Shown here piece after piece: positions 1 to 6,972 of a DNA stretch of 21,330 bases. This stretch comes from Myxococcales bacterium (GTDB lineage Bacteria > Myxococcota > Polyangia > Fen-1088): assembly GCA_003153875.1 (NCBI GenBank), contig PMBY01000218.1, positions 1 through 21,330 on the forward strand. Direction: 5' to 3'. Position 1 is the stretch's first letter, and every line of letters begins with the position of its first letter. Made by a program: the position numbers and the translations under genes. The notes under the pieces are model-generated. The model made no database searches and was not told where the DNA came from. It saw only the letters and a list, made by a program, of their open reading frames with translations.

Positions 1-34
1 TCCGCAAAGGCGGCGGCGCGCCTGCGGCGAAGCG

Positions 35-92
35 GTAGGGGCGACCCGCTTGTATGCGCGACCTGTGGTCGCCCAGAGGCCCACCTCTGGGC
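35..92. repeat. Palindromic GTAGGGGCGACC-type intergenic repeat plus perfect hairpin
   Basis: Positions 1-233 hold no gene I can support. They contain GTAGGGGCGACC at 35-46, and at 58-74 GCGACC-TGT-GGTCGC followed by CC. Next comes a perfect 9-bp stem (GCCCAGAGG / CCTCTGGGC, 71-79 and 84-92) with a CCCA loop. The GGGCGACC/GGTCGCCC core recurs at 4843, 6441, 11145 and 11212, always between genes. The open frame over 54-419 is an antisense shadow of the lipoprotein end and was not called. Confidence 0.6.
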
Positions 93-214
93 CCTGGGCT
101 TCCCGAGTATTCATGGAACATCTGCCGGCCTTGTGACCCGCGTGGCGACCCGCTGAGCGACGACGAATCGAAGGCCGTCGTCGGCAGCACGCGGTCGTTC
201 GTCGCGAGCGGGTT

Positions 215-229
215 GACGGGCTGCCCGTC
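215..229 (-). terminator. GC-rich hairpin just past the SGNH-lipoprotein stop
   Basis: GACGGG-CTG-CCCGTC is a perfect 6-bp stem with a 3-nt loop. It lies 4 nt beyond the stop codon (234-236) of the leftward lipoprotein gene. No T-run follows on the minus strand, so it is not a canonical intrinsic terminator. It could stabilise the 3' end or assist termination. The call rests on position and symmetry only. Confidence 0.35.
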
Positions 230-233
230 CGAG

Positions 234-2039
234 TCACTGCCTCAGATATTGGGCCAGGCCGATGTTCTGGGTCTTCATGGCATTGGCGACCAGACCAGCG
301 AGCTTCGCTCCGCCCGCGAGGTTGGTTTCTATCGCGTTCCCACTCGGGTGATATGCCGCCAGAACAGCCGCCTTAGTCATACCAAGACCATTGTACCAGT
401 CAGTCGAGAGGGCTGTTAAGTCAATGAAAGGCACCGGCGGGTTTGCGGCTGCGGCGGCCGCCTTCGCCGCCAGTGGATGAATGACGGATTGATCGCCTAT
501 TGGGATACTGTCAACACGAGCGGGAGGAGAGACAAGAATCACGTTGACCTTCGCGGCCTGTGCATCGGCCACATACTTGGCGAGGTTCGCCTGGACCGCG
601 CTGTCGTCCACTGTTGTGTCATTGTGACCAAACTGGATGATCGCCCAGTCCCCTTCCGTCCAGTGCGCCGTGATGGCGCCCCATAGATCGGAGGATCCGT
701 AGAAGCTGGAGGAGCTTGCCCCAGCGTTTGCGTAGTTGGCAATCCCGACCGGAGGCGCGAAATACTCAGGCAGCATTTGCCCCCAGCCTCCGAAGCTACC
801 ACCAGTCTGGTCACACGTCGTGGCGTCGCTGGCGAGGTAGACCATGATCGGCTTGGTCGTCGTATCGGCCAAGGCGTATCCGATCGCAGAAACCTGCGGG
901 TTCTTGCCGGAGAAGAACAAATCCAGTCCCGGATATCCGCCCGGCCCGCCGGCATGCTTCGGCTGGCCTTCCATCGCTCGCACATTGACCACGAACGCGT
1001 ACTCTAGCGACTGCCCTGGTCCGGTGGTTACAGACGTCAGGAGGCCTCGACTCGATTCCGCACTGACATACGTATCGCCCGCGGCAGCGCCGCCAAGGGT
1101 AACGGTCACGACGTAGTTCCCCGCTCCGCTCGCGGCGTCAGCCGTAGGAGTCGTCTCGGAGTTATTGTAGGTACTGCCACCGAAGAGGCATTCGATGCAA
1201 ACATTCCCCACGGGCTGGCCTGCGCACGCCTGATTGGTGCCTACCGTTACCTTCTGGCACTTGGCGTAGTTGTCGGCAGTGGGCGAGGGATATCCCGTCG
1301 GGATGTCGCCTGCCCCGCCAGGATTTCCACCCGCGTTGGTCGTGCCGCCCGTGCCGGTCACGCCGCCGGGGCCAGGCGAACCGCCCAACACCGTCGCGCC
1401 GCCTGCGCTGGTCGTGCCGCCCGCGCTGGTCGTCCCGCCCGTGCCGGTCACGCCGCCTGAGCTAGGCGAACCGCCCAACACCGTCGCTCCGCCTGTGCTG
1501 GTCGTCCCGCCCGCGCTGGTCGTGCCACCCGCACTTCCACCGGCTGCAATGGAACCGCCCGGTGTCGTCGTGCCGCCCGCGCTGGTCGCACCACCGGTCC
1601 TGACGGTCGTTCCGCCCGTGCTGGCTGTCGAACCGCCAGCGCTAGCCGAGAAGCCCCCAGTACTCGCCCCGCCGGCAGCGCCGATGCCGCCCGTGTCACC
1701 ACCCACGCCTGCGGCACCCCCGATTCCGCCTGCGCCGCCACCAGCGCCACCGATGGGTACATCCGGCTGAGCGCCAGGGCCATCCGGCACGCCGGCATCG
1801 CGCCCGCCACTGCCGCCCAAGCCACCGCTGCTCATGCCACCACTGCTACCACCTGCGCCGCCAGAGCCCGTGCGGCCGGCCGATCCGGTGACGCCGTCAG
1901 AGCCGGCGCCACCGAGACTCGTCCCCGCACCTCCGCCTCCGTCACCGCCGTTGTAGGGCTTCAACGTCAGATCGTAGCACCCTGCCAATAGCCCAGCAGC
2001 GGCCAGGGAGAAGGACCAACGCACAGGGTGTATCCGCAT
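234..2039 (-). CDS. Lipoprotein with degenerate SGNH / rhamnogalacturonan-acetylesterase-like domain
   Basis: 601 aa. A lipoprotein signal peptide ends in lipobox LAGC with Cys21. A Gly/Thr/Ser-rich low-complexity linker follows to about residue 245, then a Cys-containing stretch. A beta-rich segment (about 300-360) resembles the N-terminal part of rhamnogalacturonan acetylesterase-like proteins. The SGNH fold covers about 390-601. Block III GHND is intact (471-474) and block II reads NAGASSSSF. The block I nucleophile position, normally GDS, reads SDA (404-406, Ala406). The block V DxxH reads NAIE (Asn568, Glu571). The protein probably sits on the cell surface or in the periplasm. It looks like a non-catalytic, possibly glycan-binding, relative, which is inference. 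The start is supported by GAGGTGA before the ATG, overlapping the stop of the upstream PEGA gene. It is the last gene of the kinase-PEGA-lipoprotein unit. Confidence 0.8.
   Translation of the reverse strand: MRIHPVRWSFSLAAAGLLAGCYDLTLKPYNGGDGGGGAGTSLGGAGSDGVTGSAGRTGSGGAGGSSGGMSSGGLGGSGGRDAGVPDGPGAQPDVPIGGAGGGAGGIGGAAGVGGDTGGIGAAGGASTGGFSASAGGSTASTGGTTVRTGGATSAGGTTTPGGSIAAGGSAGGTTSAGGTTSTGGATVLGGSPSSGGVTGTGGTTSAGGTTSAGGATVLGGSPGPGGVTGTGGTTNAGGNPGGAGDIPTGYPSPTADNYAKCQKVTVGTNQACAGQPVGNVCIECLFGGSTYNNSETTPTADAASGAGNYVVTVTLGGAAAGDTYVSAESSRGLLTSVTTGPGQSLEYAFVVNVRAMEGQPKHAGGPGGYPGLDLFFSGKNPQVSAIGYALADTTTKPIMVYLASDATTCDQTGGSFGGWGQMLPEYFAPPVGIANYANAGASSSSFYGSSDLWGAITAHWTEGDWAIIQFGHNDTTVDDSAVQANLAKYVADAQAAKVNVILVSPPARVDSIPIGDQSVIHPLAAKAAAAAANPPVPFIDLTALSTDWYNGLGMTKAAVLAAYHPSGNAIETNLAGGAKLAGLVANAMKTQNIGLAQYLRQ
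1351..1530 (-). repeat. Two tandem 90-bp (30-codon) repeats in the lipoprotein linker
   Basis: Positions 1351-1440 and 1441-1530 are direct repeats that differ at 8 of 90 positions by my hand comparison. They encode two 30-residue Gly/Thr/Ser-rich units containing GGATVLGGSP. The unit length is a multiple of three, so copy-number change keeps the frame. Shorter GGTTSAGG-type units surround them. This is typical of slippage-prone spacer regions in surface lipoproteins. Confidence 0.85.
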
Positions 2040-2047
2040 GGCTCACC

Positions 2048-3256
2048 TCAGAACTTCACGCCCAAACCGAAGGGCGACAGGGATACCGTCGTCTTGCTCT
2101 TGCTCTCCCCGGCGTCGGAGTTGAGGAGATACGTCACCAGCGCGGTCACCGCCAGCGCACCTGCCCCGATTCCACAGCCGACTGCGATCCACTTCGAGCG
2201 ATCCATGTCGCTGATGTCGGCCCTTCTCCTTTGATCGTTCTGTAAGCCCCCGGAGGTACGGTACAGGTCGTTGTATTTCTGTAAATCGCTGTATTCGCTG
2301 CTTCTGATGATCAGAAATGTTCCAGCGACCACACCGGCGACGACTGCGCCGGTCAGTGATGTCCAGGTCACCACCGTCAGCGCGATCGACTTGGACTTGG
2401 GCGTCCCACTCGCTCTTGCGGACAACGACATCTCGGACTCCGGGGTAGCTGGCATTGCCACCGCTCCGGCTACTGGCGCCGGTGCCACCTTCGCACTCAA
2501 CACGATATCGAGAACTTGTTTGGAATCGGACTGCACCTCGATCGAACGCTCGGCGTTCTCATGGCCGGCGGCGCGCAGGTTGAGCACATGCTTGCCTGGC
2601 GGCAACGCGAGCGGCTCGTCCAAGGGCGTCGTGCCAACCTGCCGGCCGTCCACGAACACCGCCGCGCCCGCCACGTTGGCGCGCACCACAAGATTGCCCG
2701 ACGCGCCCTGTAGCACAAACTTCTCGGTGCGGCCTGCGCCTGACACCAGCTTCACCGATCGACGTTGGCTGCGATAGCCTGACCGCGCGGCCTCGATCTC
2801 GTGCTCACCAGGCCCGAGCAGCAGCGGCCCCAGCGTCGGCCCGGTGCCCATGTCCTTGCCGTCGATCCTGATGGTGGCGTCCGCGGGCACGGTCTGAAGG
2901 GTCAGGCGCGCCACCAGCGAATTGATCTCTTGTTGCTGACGTTCGACGGCGTCCTTGATCTCGGGTTTCAACTTGCCGGAAAACTCCCGTCTCAGGCGCT
3001 CGATCGCCGCAATCGCTTCGCCATAGCGCTGCAAGGCCTTGTAGCAGTTGGCCAGATTGAAAAGGCTGTTCTGCGTCGGGTAGAGCGCGACCGAGCGTTC
3101 GAAGTTGGCGCTTGCTCCAGCGAAATCGTCCAGGTGCATGAGTTTCAGCCCGGCATCGAAGAGCTGCTTGGCTTCTTCTTTGTCGCCCGCGACGGCCGAC
3201 CACGAGGCAGCGGTTACCATGACTGCCACGCAAAACGCGCAAACCCGTCTTCTCAT
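2048..3256 (-). CDS. TPR and double-PEGA domain protein with signal peptide and two C-terminal membrane segments
   Basis: 402 aa. A signal peptide (about 1-23, ending AVAG) is followed by TPR-like helices (about 26-90: KQLFDAGLKLMHLDDFAGA, NFERSVALYP, NLANCYKALQRYGEA). A short coiled region (95-115) comes next. Two PEGA-type beta domains follow, at about 118-184 (VPADATIRIDG...GPGEHEIEAARSGYR) and 188-254 (VAGAAVFVDGRQVGTTP...LPPGKHVLNLRAAGHE). Two hydrophobic segments lie at about 291-317 and 355-378. The C-terminus ends in aromatic Phe (SPFGLGVKF). PEGA domains are beta modules often found with Ser/Thr kinases in these bacteria. The gene starts 9 nt after the kinase stop with SD AGGGAG, so co-transcription and a shared pathway are likely. 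It probably acts in the periplasm or envelope. The exact role is unknown. Confidence 0.85.
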   Translation of the reverse strand: MRRRVCAFCVAVMVTAASWSAVAGDKEEAKQLFDAGLKLMHLDDFAGASANFERSVALYPTQNSLFNLANCYKALQRYGEAIAAIERLRREFSGKLKPEIKDAVERQQQEINSLVARLTLQTVPADATIRIDGKDMGTGPTLGPLLLGPGEHEIEAARSGYRSQRRSVKLVSGAGRTEKFVLQGASGNLVVRANVAGAAVFVDGRQVGTTPLDEPLALPPGKHVLNLRAAGHENAERSIEVQSDSKQVLDIVLSAKVAPAPVAGAVAMPATPESEMSLSARASGTPKSKSIALTVVTWTSLTGAVVAGVVAGTFLIIRSSEYSDLQKYNDLYRTSGGLQNDQRRRADISDMDRSKWIAVGCGIGAGALAVTALVTYLLNSDAGESKSKTTVSLSPFGLGVKF

Positions 3257-3265
3257 CGAAGCTCC

Positions 3266-4759
3266 CTATTCAAAATCCTCGGACATCTCGGTGCCACGGG
3301 TGCCCTTGCGCAGCTTCTTGTCCCCGTGCTTGCCTGCAGCCGGATCGACCGCGGCCGGGGCCGCGGCGGCACCTACGGGGGGGCCCTTCGGCGCTGGCCA
3401 CTCTGCAATCCCAAGCCGCGCCTTCTTCTTGGATTTCTTCCCGCTCACCGCCGATGGCTGCGCTTCGTTCGTCGACGCGCTTGCAGCCTGCGGCGGCTCG
3501 TTCGCGGCTGCCGGCTGGGGAGTCGGCGGCGGCGGACTAGGCACAGGCGGAGACGCCACCGGCGCAACCGGTGCAGGCTGGGACGCAATCGGCGCAGGGG
3601 GCGCGAGCACCTTGGTCGGCTTGCGCATCCACAGCGCGAGCCCGACGACCAGCACGGCCAGCACGACCGCCCCCACTACGCCCCAGCGCCAAAGCCGCGT
3701 CCCGCTCATCGCCGTAAGCTCGTCGCCAAACTGCGACGGACTGGACTGGTCGCCGGGCAACCGACCGGGTCGGGAAAGCGCCTGCCCCAGATCGCCTGCT
3801 GCGAAACCGCGGACCTCGACGGTCGATGTGAGCAAGGAAAGCCGTTCTTGTTGGGCATCGTAGCCGGGCAGCGCCTTGAGCCCATCCAGCATCTCCGTCG
3901 CGTCTTGAAAACGCTGGTCGGGATTCTTGGCCAGCGCCTTGCGCAGCACGGGCTCGGCCTCGACGGGAAAGTCCGCGTACACGGATTGCGGGGCTCTGGG
4001 TTCGTCGACCAGCATGGCCGACAGGTACTCGGCAAAGTTGTTTCCCGCAAAAGGAAGCGCGCCGGTCAGCATCTCGAAGAGAATGGTCCCCATCGAGTAG
4101 AGGTCAGTGCGATGATCGAGACCGGCGCTGCCGCGTGCCTGCTCGGGCGACATATAGGCCGGTGTCCCCATGACCGAGCCGGTTCTGGTGCGCCACTTGT
4201 CGAGCTCGCCTTGGGTGAACTTCGAGATTCCGAAATCGATGATCTTCACCACCGGCGGCTCAGCCTGCTGGTGGGCCAGGAAGATGTTGTCCGGCTTCAG
4301 GTCGCGATGGACGATGCCCTTGCGGTGGGCCACTTGCAGTGCCTGCAAGACCGGCTCCATCACTGCGCAGGCGGCACCCAGGCTGATCGGTCCCACGCGC
4401 TTGAGCAGGCCGGCCAGACTCTCGCCCTCCAGATACTCCATGACCAGAAACGGCTCGCCCTTGGCTGACATCCCGACGTCGAACACCTCGATGATGTTCT
4501 TGTGGCGAATGGCCGCCGCGGCCTGGGCCTCGCGATAGAAGCGCCCCACCACCTCCTCGCGGCTGATCAGCTCGGAATGCAGGAATTTGATAGCCACCTG
4601 ACGTCCCAACCCGACGTGAGAGGCCAGGTAAACCGCGCCCATTCCGCCCTCGCCCAGTAGACGATCCATGCGATACCGCCCGTCGAGCAGCGCATCCGCC
4701 TGGGCGGCCTTGTCAGCCGGCTTGGGCGGCGCAAGAAAGGTTCTGGTCTTGCCTGGCAT
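3266..4759 (-). CDS. Transmembrane Hanks-type serine/threonine protein kinase
   Basis: 497 aa. The kinase domain covers about 30-295 and all key motifs are present: Gly-rich loop GEGGMG (36-41), VAIK Lys58, likely alpha-C Glu77, HRDLKPDN (151-158, catalytic Asp153), DFG (175-177), activation segment ending GTPAYMSPEQ (198-207), Asp219 and Arg283. It should be catalytically active. A single membrane helix (about 357-377) separates the cytoplasmic kinase from a Pro/Ala-rich tail and a basic stretch (GKKSKKKARLG). No known sensor domain (PASTA, WD40, TPR) is present. The tail, or the PEGA protein encoded next, may supply input. The first 13 codons and upstream DNA closely match those of the lipoprotein gene at 4984-6390. 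It is the first gene of the unit 4759 to 234. Confidence 0.93.
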   Translation of the reverse strand: MPGKTRTFLAPPKPADKAAQADALLDGRYRMDRLLGEGGMGAVYLASHVGLGRQVAIKFLHSELISREEVVGRFYREAQAAAAIRHKNIIEVFDVGMSAKGEPFLVMEYLEGESLAGLLKRVGPISLGAACAVMEPVLQALQVAHRKGIVHRDLKPDNIFLAHQQAEPPVVKIIDFGISKFTQGELDKWRTRTGSVMGTPAYMSPEQARGSAGLDHRTDLYSMGTILFEMLTGALPFAGNNFAEYLSAMLVDEPRAPQSVYADFPVEAEPVLRKALAKNPDQRFQDATEMLDGLKALPGYDAQQERLSLLTSTVEVRGFAAGDLGQALSRPGRLPGDQSSPSQFGDELTAMSGTRLWRWGVVGAVVLAVLVVGLALWMRKPTKVLAPPAPIASQPAPVAPVASPPVPSPPPPTPQPAAANEPPQAASASTNEAQPSAVSGKKSKKKARLGIAEWPAPKGPPVGAAAAPAAVDPAAGKHGDKKLRKGTRGTEMSEDFE

Positions 4760-4783
4760 AGTTCGATCCGCGCGACGGGGAGG

Positions 4784-4792
4784 ATGATATCA
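4784..4792 (-). promoter_or_regulatory. Candidate extended -10 promoter of the kinase unit
   Basis: On the minus strand TGATATCAT fits an extended -10 (TGnTAtaaT, 5/6 in the hexamer) and lies 24 nt before the kinase ATG. No convincing -35 is visible. The leader contains GGATCGAAC before the start. The same elements at almost the same spacing precede the lipoprotein at 6390, and this conservation is the main support. Confidence 0.45.
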
Positions 4793-4842
4793 GGAAATGG
4801 AATTTTGCGGGTCGCGGGTGGGTTGCGCGAGAACCGGCGACC

Positions 4843-4866
4843 GGGGCGACCGCGGATTGCCCCTAC
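4843..4866. repeat. Diverged copy of the GGGGCGACC...GCCCCTAC intergenic repeat
   Basis: A 24-nt imperfect palindrome begins GGGGCGACCGC and ends GCCCCTAC. It lies in the 224-bp gap (4760-4983) between the lipoprotein and the kinase. By eye it matches the copy at 11212-11235 at most positions. The rest of the gap holds the kinase promoter region and no gene I can support. Confidence 0.55.
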
Positions 4867-4983
4867 GGCTGCTGGCCCCCGCGGGGGGGCGAACGCTGTC
4901 CCTCGACGCGCAGATAGGTGAAGAAGTCGTCACCAAATGGAGCACCGTAGGTTCCGCGTCCGCTGCGGAGCCCGAGCATTGTC

Positions 4984-6390
4984 CTACAGTCCGAGCAGCG
5001 GGGCCTCGTTCGCTCGCACCCAATCGCAATCCACTGTTCCGGCAACTGCATCGGACACCTTGACCATGACGAAGCTACTGCTGCACACGGCCGAATCGGC
5101 GCTCGATTTGGACATTTGATAGAGCGTCTTGATGCTCGCCGGGTCAGACGCGATGACCGACTGGTCCGACTCGTAGGTCATCCCGCCCTCGATTCGATCC
5201 GCGGCCACCGCCACACCGTGAAGCGCAGTCGATTGCCTTTGCACGCTCCTGAGGCTGCCCGCAATGAGAGCGGTCAAGCTGACGCTGATCCCAGGGTAAC
5301 CGTCGTGGTCGGTGTCGACCACGCGCGGGTCATTGGGATCCGTGGGCAAAGCGTCGCAGGCCGGGTCGGCCAGATTCGCACCCGCAACCTCGATCGCGCC
5401 GGGCAACGTAAGCTCCAACTGTCCTGAACCATTGTCAACAAAGGTTCCGCTGCGCTGGATCGGAAACGGGGTCAGCCGCCAAGCATCTGGCACGACCACC
5501 TTGGCCGGGTTGACGGAGTTGTCGTTCTGGATCCGGTCGCAGTAGTGGCCGGCGAGGGTGACGTCGCTACCGGTCTGGGTGACCTGGACCAGAATCACGC
5601 CGATGGACTTGAGGTGGAAAGGATTCGGGTAGGTCGGAGCCGTGACGGTTTGGGCTCCAATGGTCTCCAGCACCCATGTGCCCGAGAGATCCGTCACCGA
5701 CGGCAATGCGGGATTGCTGGTGCAGAGCGAAGGCGCAACGACGCCGTCGCCGACGCACGGCCCAGCGGCCTCACCGCGAGCGTCGCTGCCCGCTATCAGA
5801 GGTGTATCGGAACCCGACCCGCCACCCGCATCAACGCGAGTCTCGGGACGGGTCGCGCCTGCGGAGCCGGTCACGCCTCCACCAGTGCTGCTCTCGCTGC
5901 CAGTGTTGGCTGAGCCCCCGGTGCTGCTGGTGCGACTTGAGCTGGTCGTACCAGCTGAGCTTGTCATTCCACCCATTGGCACATCCGGCTGAACGCCGGA
6001 AGCGTCGGGCATCCCCAGACCTCCACTGTCCATCGAGCCACCGGCGTCGCCACCCGTGACCCCACCTCCGCCGATTCCGCCTGCGCCTCCAGCGGATCCA
6101 CCCATTGGAACATCCGGCTGGCTGCCAGGAGCGTCTGGCGCGCCGCCAGCGCTGCCACCGCCACCCGTCATGCTACCGCCGCCCGTGCCACCCGTTGGTG
6201 AATCCGGCTGACTAGCGGGGACGTCTGCGCCCTGATTCGTCGGGGCATCAGTCGACGCCGCAGCGTCTGGGCTCTTGTGCTCGCTGGGGTTCGGGTTGTT
6301 ACAGCCGGCAATGAGAATCGACGAGAGAATCGAGGTCAGAGCCACGCAGAGCTTCGATGGAGTCAGGAAGGTTCTGTTTCTGCTTGGCAT
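4984..6390 (-). CDS. Lipoprotein with Gly/Ser-rich linker and unknown beta-rich C-terminal domain
   Basis: 468 aa from the ATG at 6390. An upstream in-frame ATG at 6417 would add 9 residues, but it lies at the -10 element. The n-region MPSRNRTFLTPSK is unusually long. The hydrophobic segment ends at lipobox IAGC (Cys30). A linker of about 190 residues follows, rich in Gly, Ser, Thr, Asp and Pro. It contains repeated QPDVPMGG motifs that also occur once in the lipoprotein at 234-2039 (QPDVPIGG). The C-terminal part (about 220-468) has several Cys, a 'LSGTWVLE' strand start and DTDHDGYPG, a Ca-binding-like Asp-rich loop. I do not recognise the domain. Export to the envelope is well supported and the function is not. 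It is transcribed leftwards, probably separately from the kinase. Confidence 0.8.
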   Translation of the reverse strand: MPSRNRTFLTPSKLCVALTSILSSILIAGCNNPNPSEHKSPDAAASTDAPTNQGADVPASQPDSPTGGTGGGSMTGGGGSAGGAPDAPGSQPDVPMGGSAGGAGGIGGGGVTGGDAGGSMDSGGLGMPDASGVQPDVPMGGMTSSAGTTSSSRTSSTGGSANTGSESSTGGGVTGSAGATRPETRVDAGGGSGSDTPLIAGSDARGEAAGPCVGDGVVAPSLCTSNPALPSVTDLSGTWVLETIGAQTVTAPTYPNPFHLKSIGVILVQVTQTGSDVTLAGHYCDRIQNDNSVNPAKVVVPDAWRLTPFPIQRSGTFVDNGSGQLELTLPGAIEVAGANLADPACDALPTDPNDPRVVDTDHDGYPGISVSLTALIAGSLRSVQRQSTALHGVAVAADRIEGGMTYESDQSVIASDPASIKTLYQMSKSSADSAVCSSSFVMVKVSDAVAGTVDCDWVRANEAPLLGL

Positions 6391-6415
6391 GGTTCGATCC
6401 CCGCGACCGCGCAGC

Positions 6416-6424
6416 ATAGTAACA
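6416..6424 (-). promoter_or_regulatory. Candidate extended -10 promoter of the lipoprotein gene
   Basis: Minus-strand TGTTACTAT (extended -10, 4/6 in the hexamer) is preceded by CATTTCC. It lies 25 nt before the ATG at 6390, and GGATCGAAC lies just before the start. The 40-nt stretch aligns with the kinase upstream region with about one 1-nt indel. No clear -35 is visible. Confidence 0.4.
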
Positions 6425-6440
6425 GGAAATGCACAACGGC

Positions 6441-6463
6441 GGGGCGACCGCAGGGGCCACCGG
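6441..6463. repeat. Degenerate copy of the GGGGCGACCGCAGG intergenic repeat
   Basis: GGGGCGACCGCAGG followed by GGCCACCGG matches the left half of the copy at 11212-11235, with a diverged right half. It sits immediately upstream of the lipoprotein promoter, as the copy at 4843 sits upstream of the kinase promoter. Confidence 0.4.
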
Positions 6464-6472
6464 CCACTGACG

Positions 6473-6607
6473 CTACGACTTGTCGACGTCTTCTAGCTTC
6501 TGGATCCAGCCGAGAACGACCTGCTCGAAGCCGCGCAAATCCTCACGAACGCCTGGGTGCGTTCGTTCCAAGCGGGCGGCGTGGCTCCTCCGGTGCTCAG
6601 GCGGCAT
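6473..6607 (-). pseudogene. Short ORF after the MNT gene, possible HEPN C-terminal remnant
   Basis: 44 aa (MPPEHRRSHAARLERTHPG... to ...KLEDVDKS). The ATG overlaps the end of the nucleotidyltransferase by 11 nt, the usual arrangement for a co-translated partner. The segment REDLRGFEQVVLGWIQKLE looks like an amphipathic helix reminiscent of the last helix of HEPN/HepT proteins. HEPN toxins are about 110-140 aa, so most of the fold and the RNase motif would be missing. It could equally be a small unrelated gene or not be expressed. Confidence 0.35.
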
Positions 6608-6947
6608 AGAGAATCTCTCCGTCCTCAATGGCTCGCTGGACAATCTCCGGACGCCCGATCTCCCGCGGCACCAGATCCACTGGCAGCGGGGCGAGCAAGA
6701 AGAGGCGGCCCAGCGCCTCTGCCCGCCGGCTCGCATCGAGCCCCTCGACCAGTAGGTCGATGTCCGGCCGCTGCGACGGCGTGGAGCGAAGAAGTGATCC
6801 AAAGAGCGTCACCCGCCGCACCCCATACTCGCGGACCAACACAGCGACCAGCCCGGGCAGTGCCTCGCGCACCTTGCTCCGCAAGGATTCCCACTCAGCC
6901 TGTTCCCGCCGGGCACGGTCAAGCAACGCTTCCATGAAACGGATCAT
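6597..6947 (-). CDS. MNT-type minimal nucleotidyltransferase (antitoxin-like)
   Basis: 116 aa from the ATG at 6947. A TTG at 6971, 1 nt after the response-regulator stop, and an ATG at 6935 are alternative starts. None has a strong SD, so the start is uncertain. The pol-beta-type motif is clear: FGS then D-I-D at the GS-x10-DxD spacing (residues 50-51, 62 and 64 in this numbering). A third acid (VDLV) and the family-like ending 'AIEDGEILY' follow. MNT proteins are known as AMPylating antitoxins paired with HEPN RNases. Here only a 44-aa ORF follows. The gene may be transcribed by read-through from the regulator gene. Confidence 0.8.
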   Translation of the reverse strand: MIRFMEALLDRARREQAEWESLRSKVREALPGLVAVLVREYGVRRVTLFGSLLRSTPSQRPDIDLLVEGLDASRRAEALGRLFLLAPLPVDLVPREIGRPEIVQRAIEDGEILYAA

Positions 6948-6972
6948 AGGGGGTCGCGGGTGCGCGAGCAAT

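Noticed and set aside
71..92. 9-bp hairpin as terminator of the SGNH-lipoprotein gene
   Set aside because: It lies about 140 nt past the stop and has no T-run. It was kept only as part of the intergenic repeat.
1270..1770. Pro/Val-rich 166-aa frame on the plus strand
   Set aside because: It is the reverse complement of the Gly/Thr-rich lipoprotein linker. Gly codons read as Pro on the other strand.
2801..4468. 555-aa open frame on the plus strand
   Set aside because: It lies antisense to the kinase and PEGA genes, both with full domain motifs. Its product is Arg/Leu/His-rich without recognisable domains, typical of a GC-rich shadow frame.
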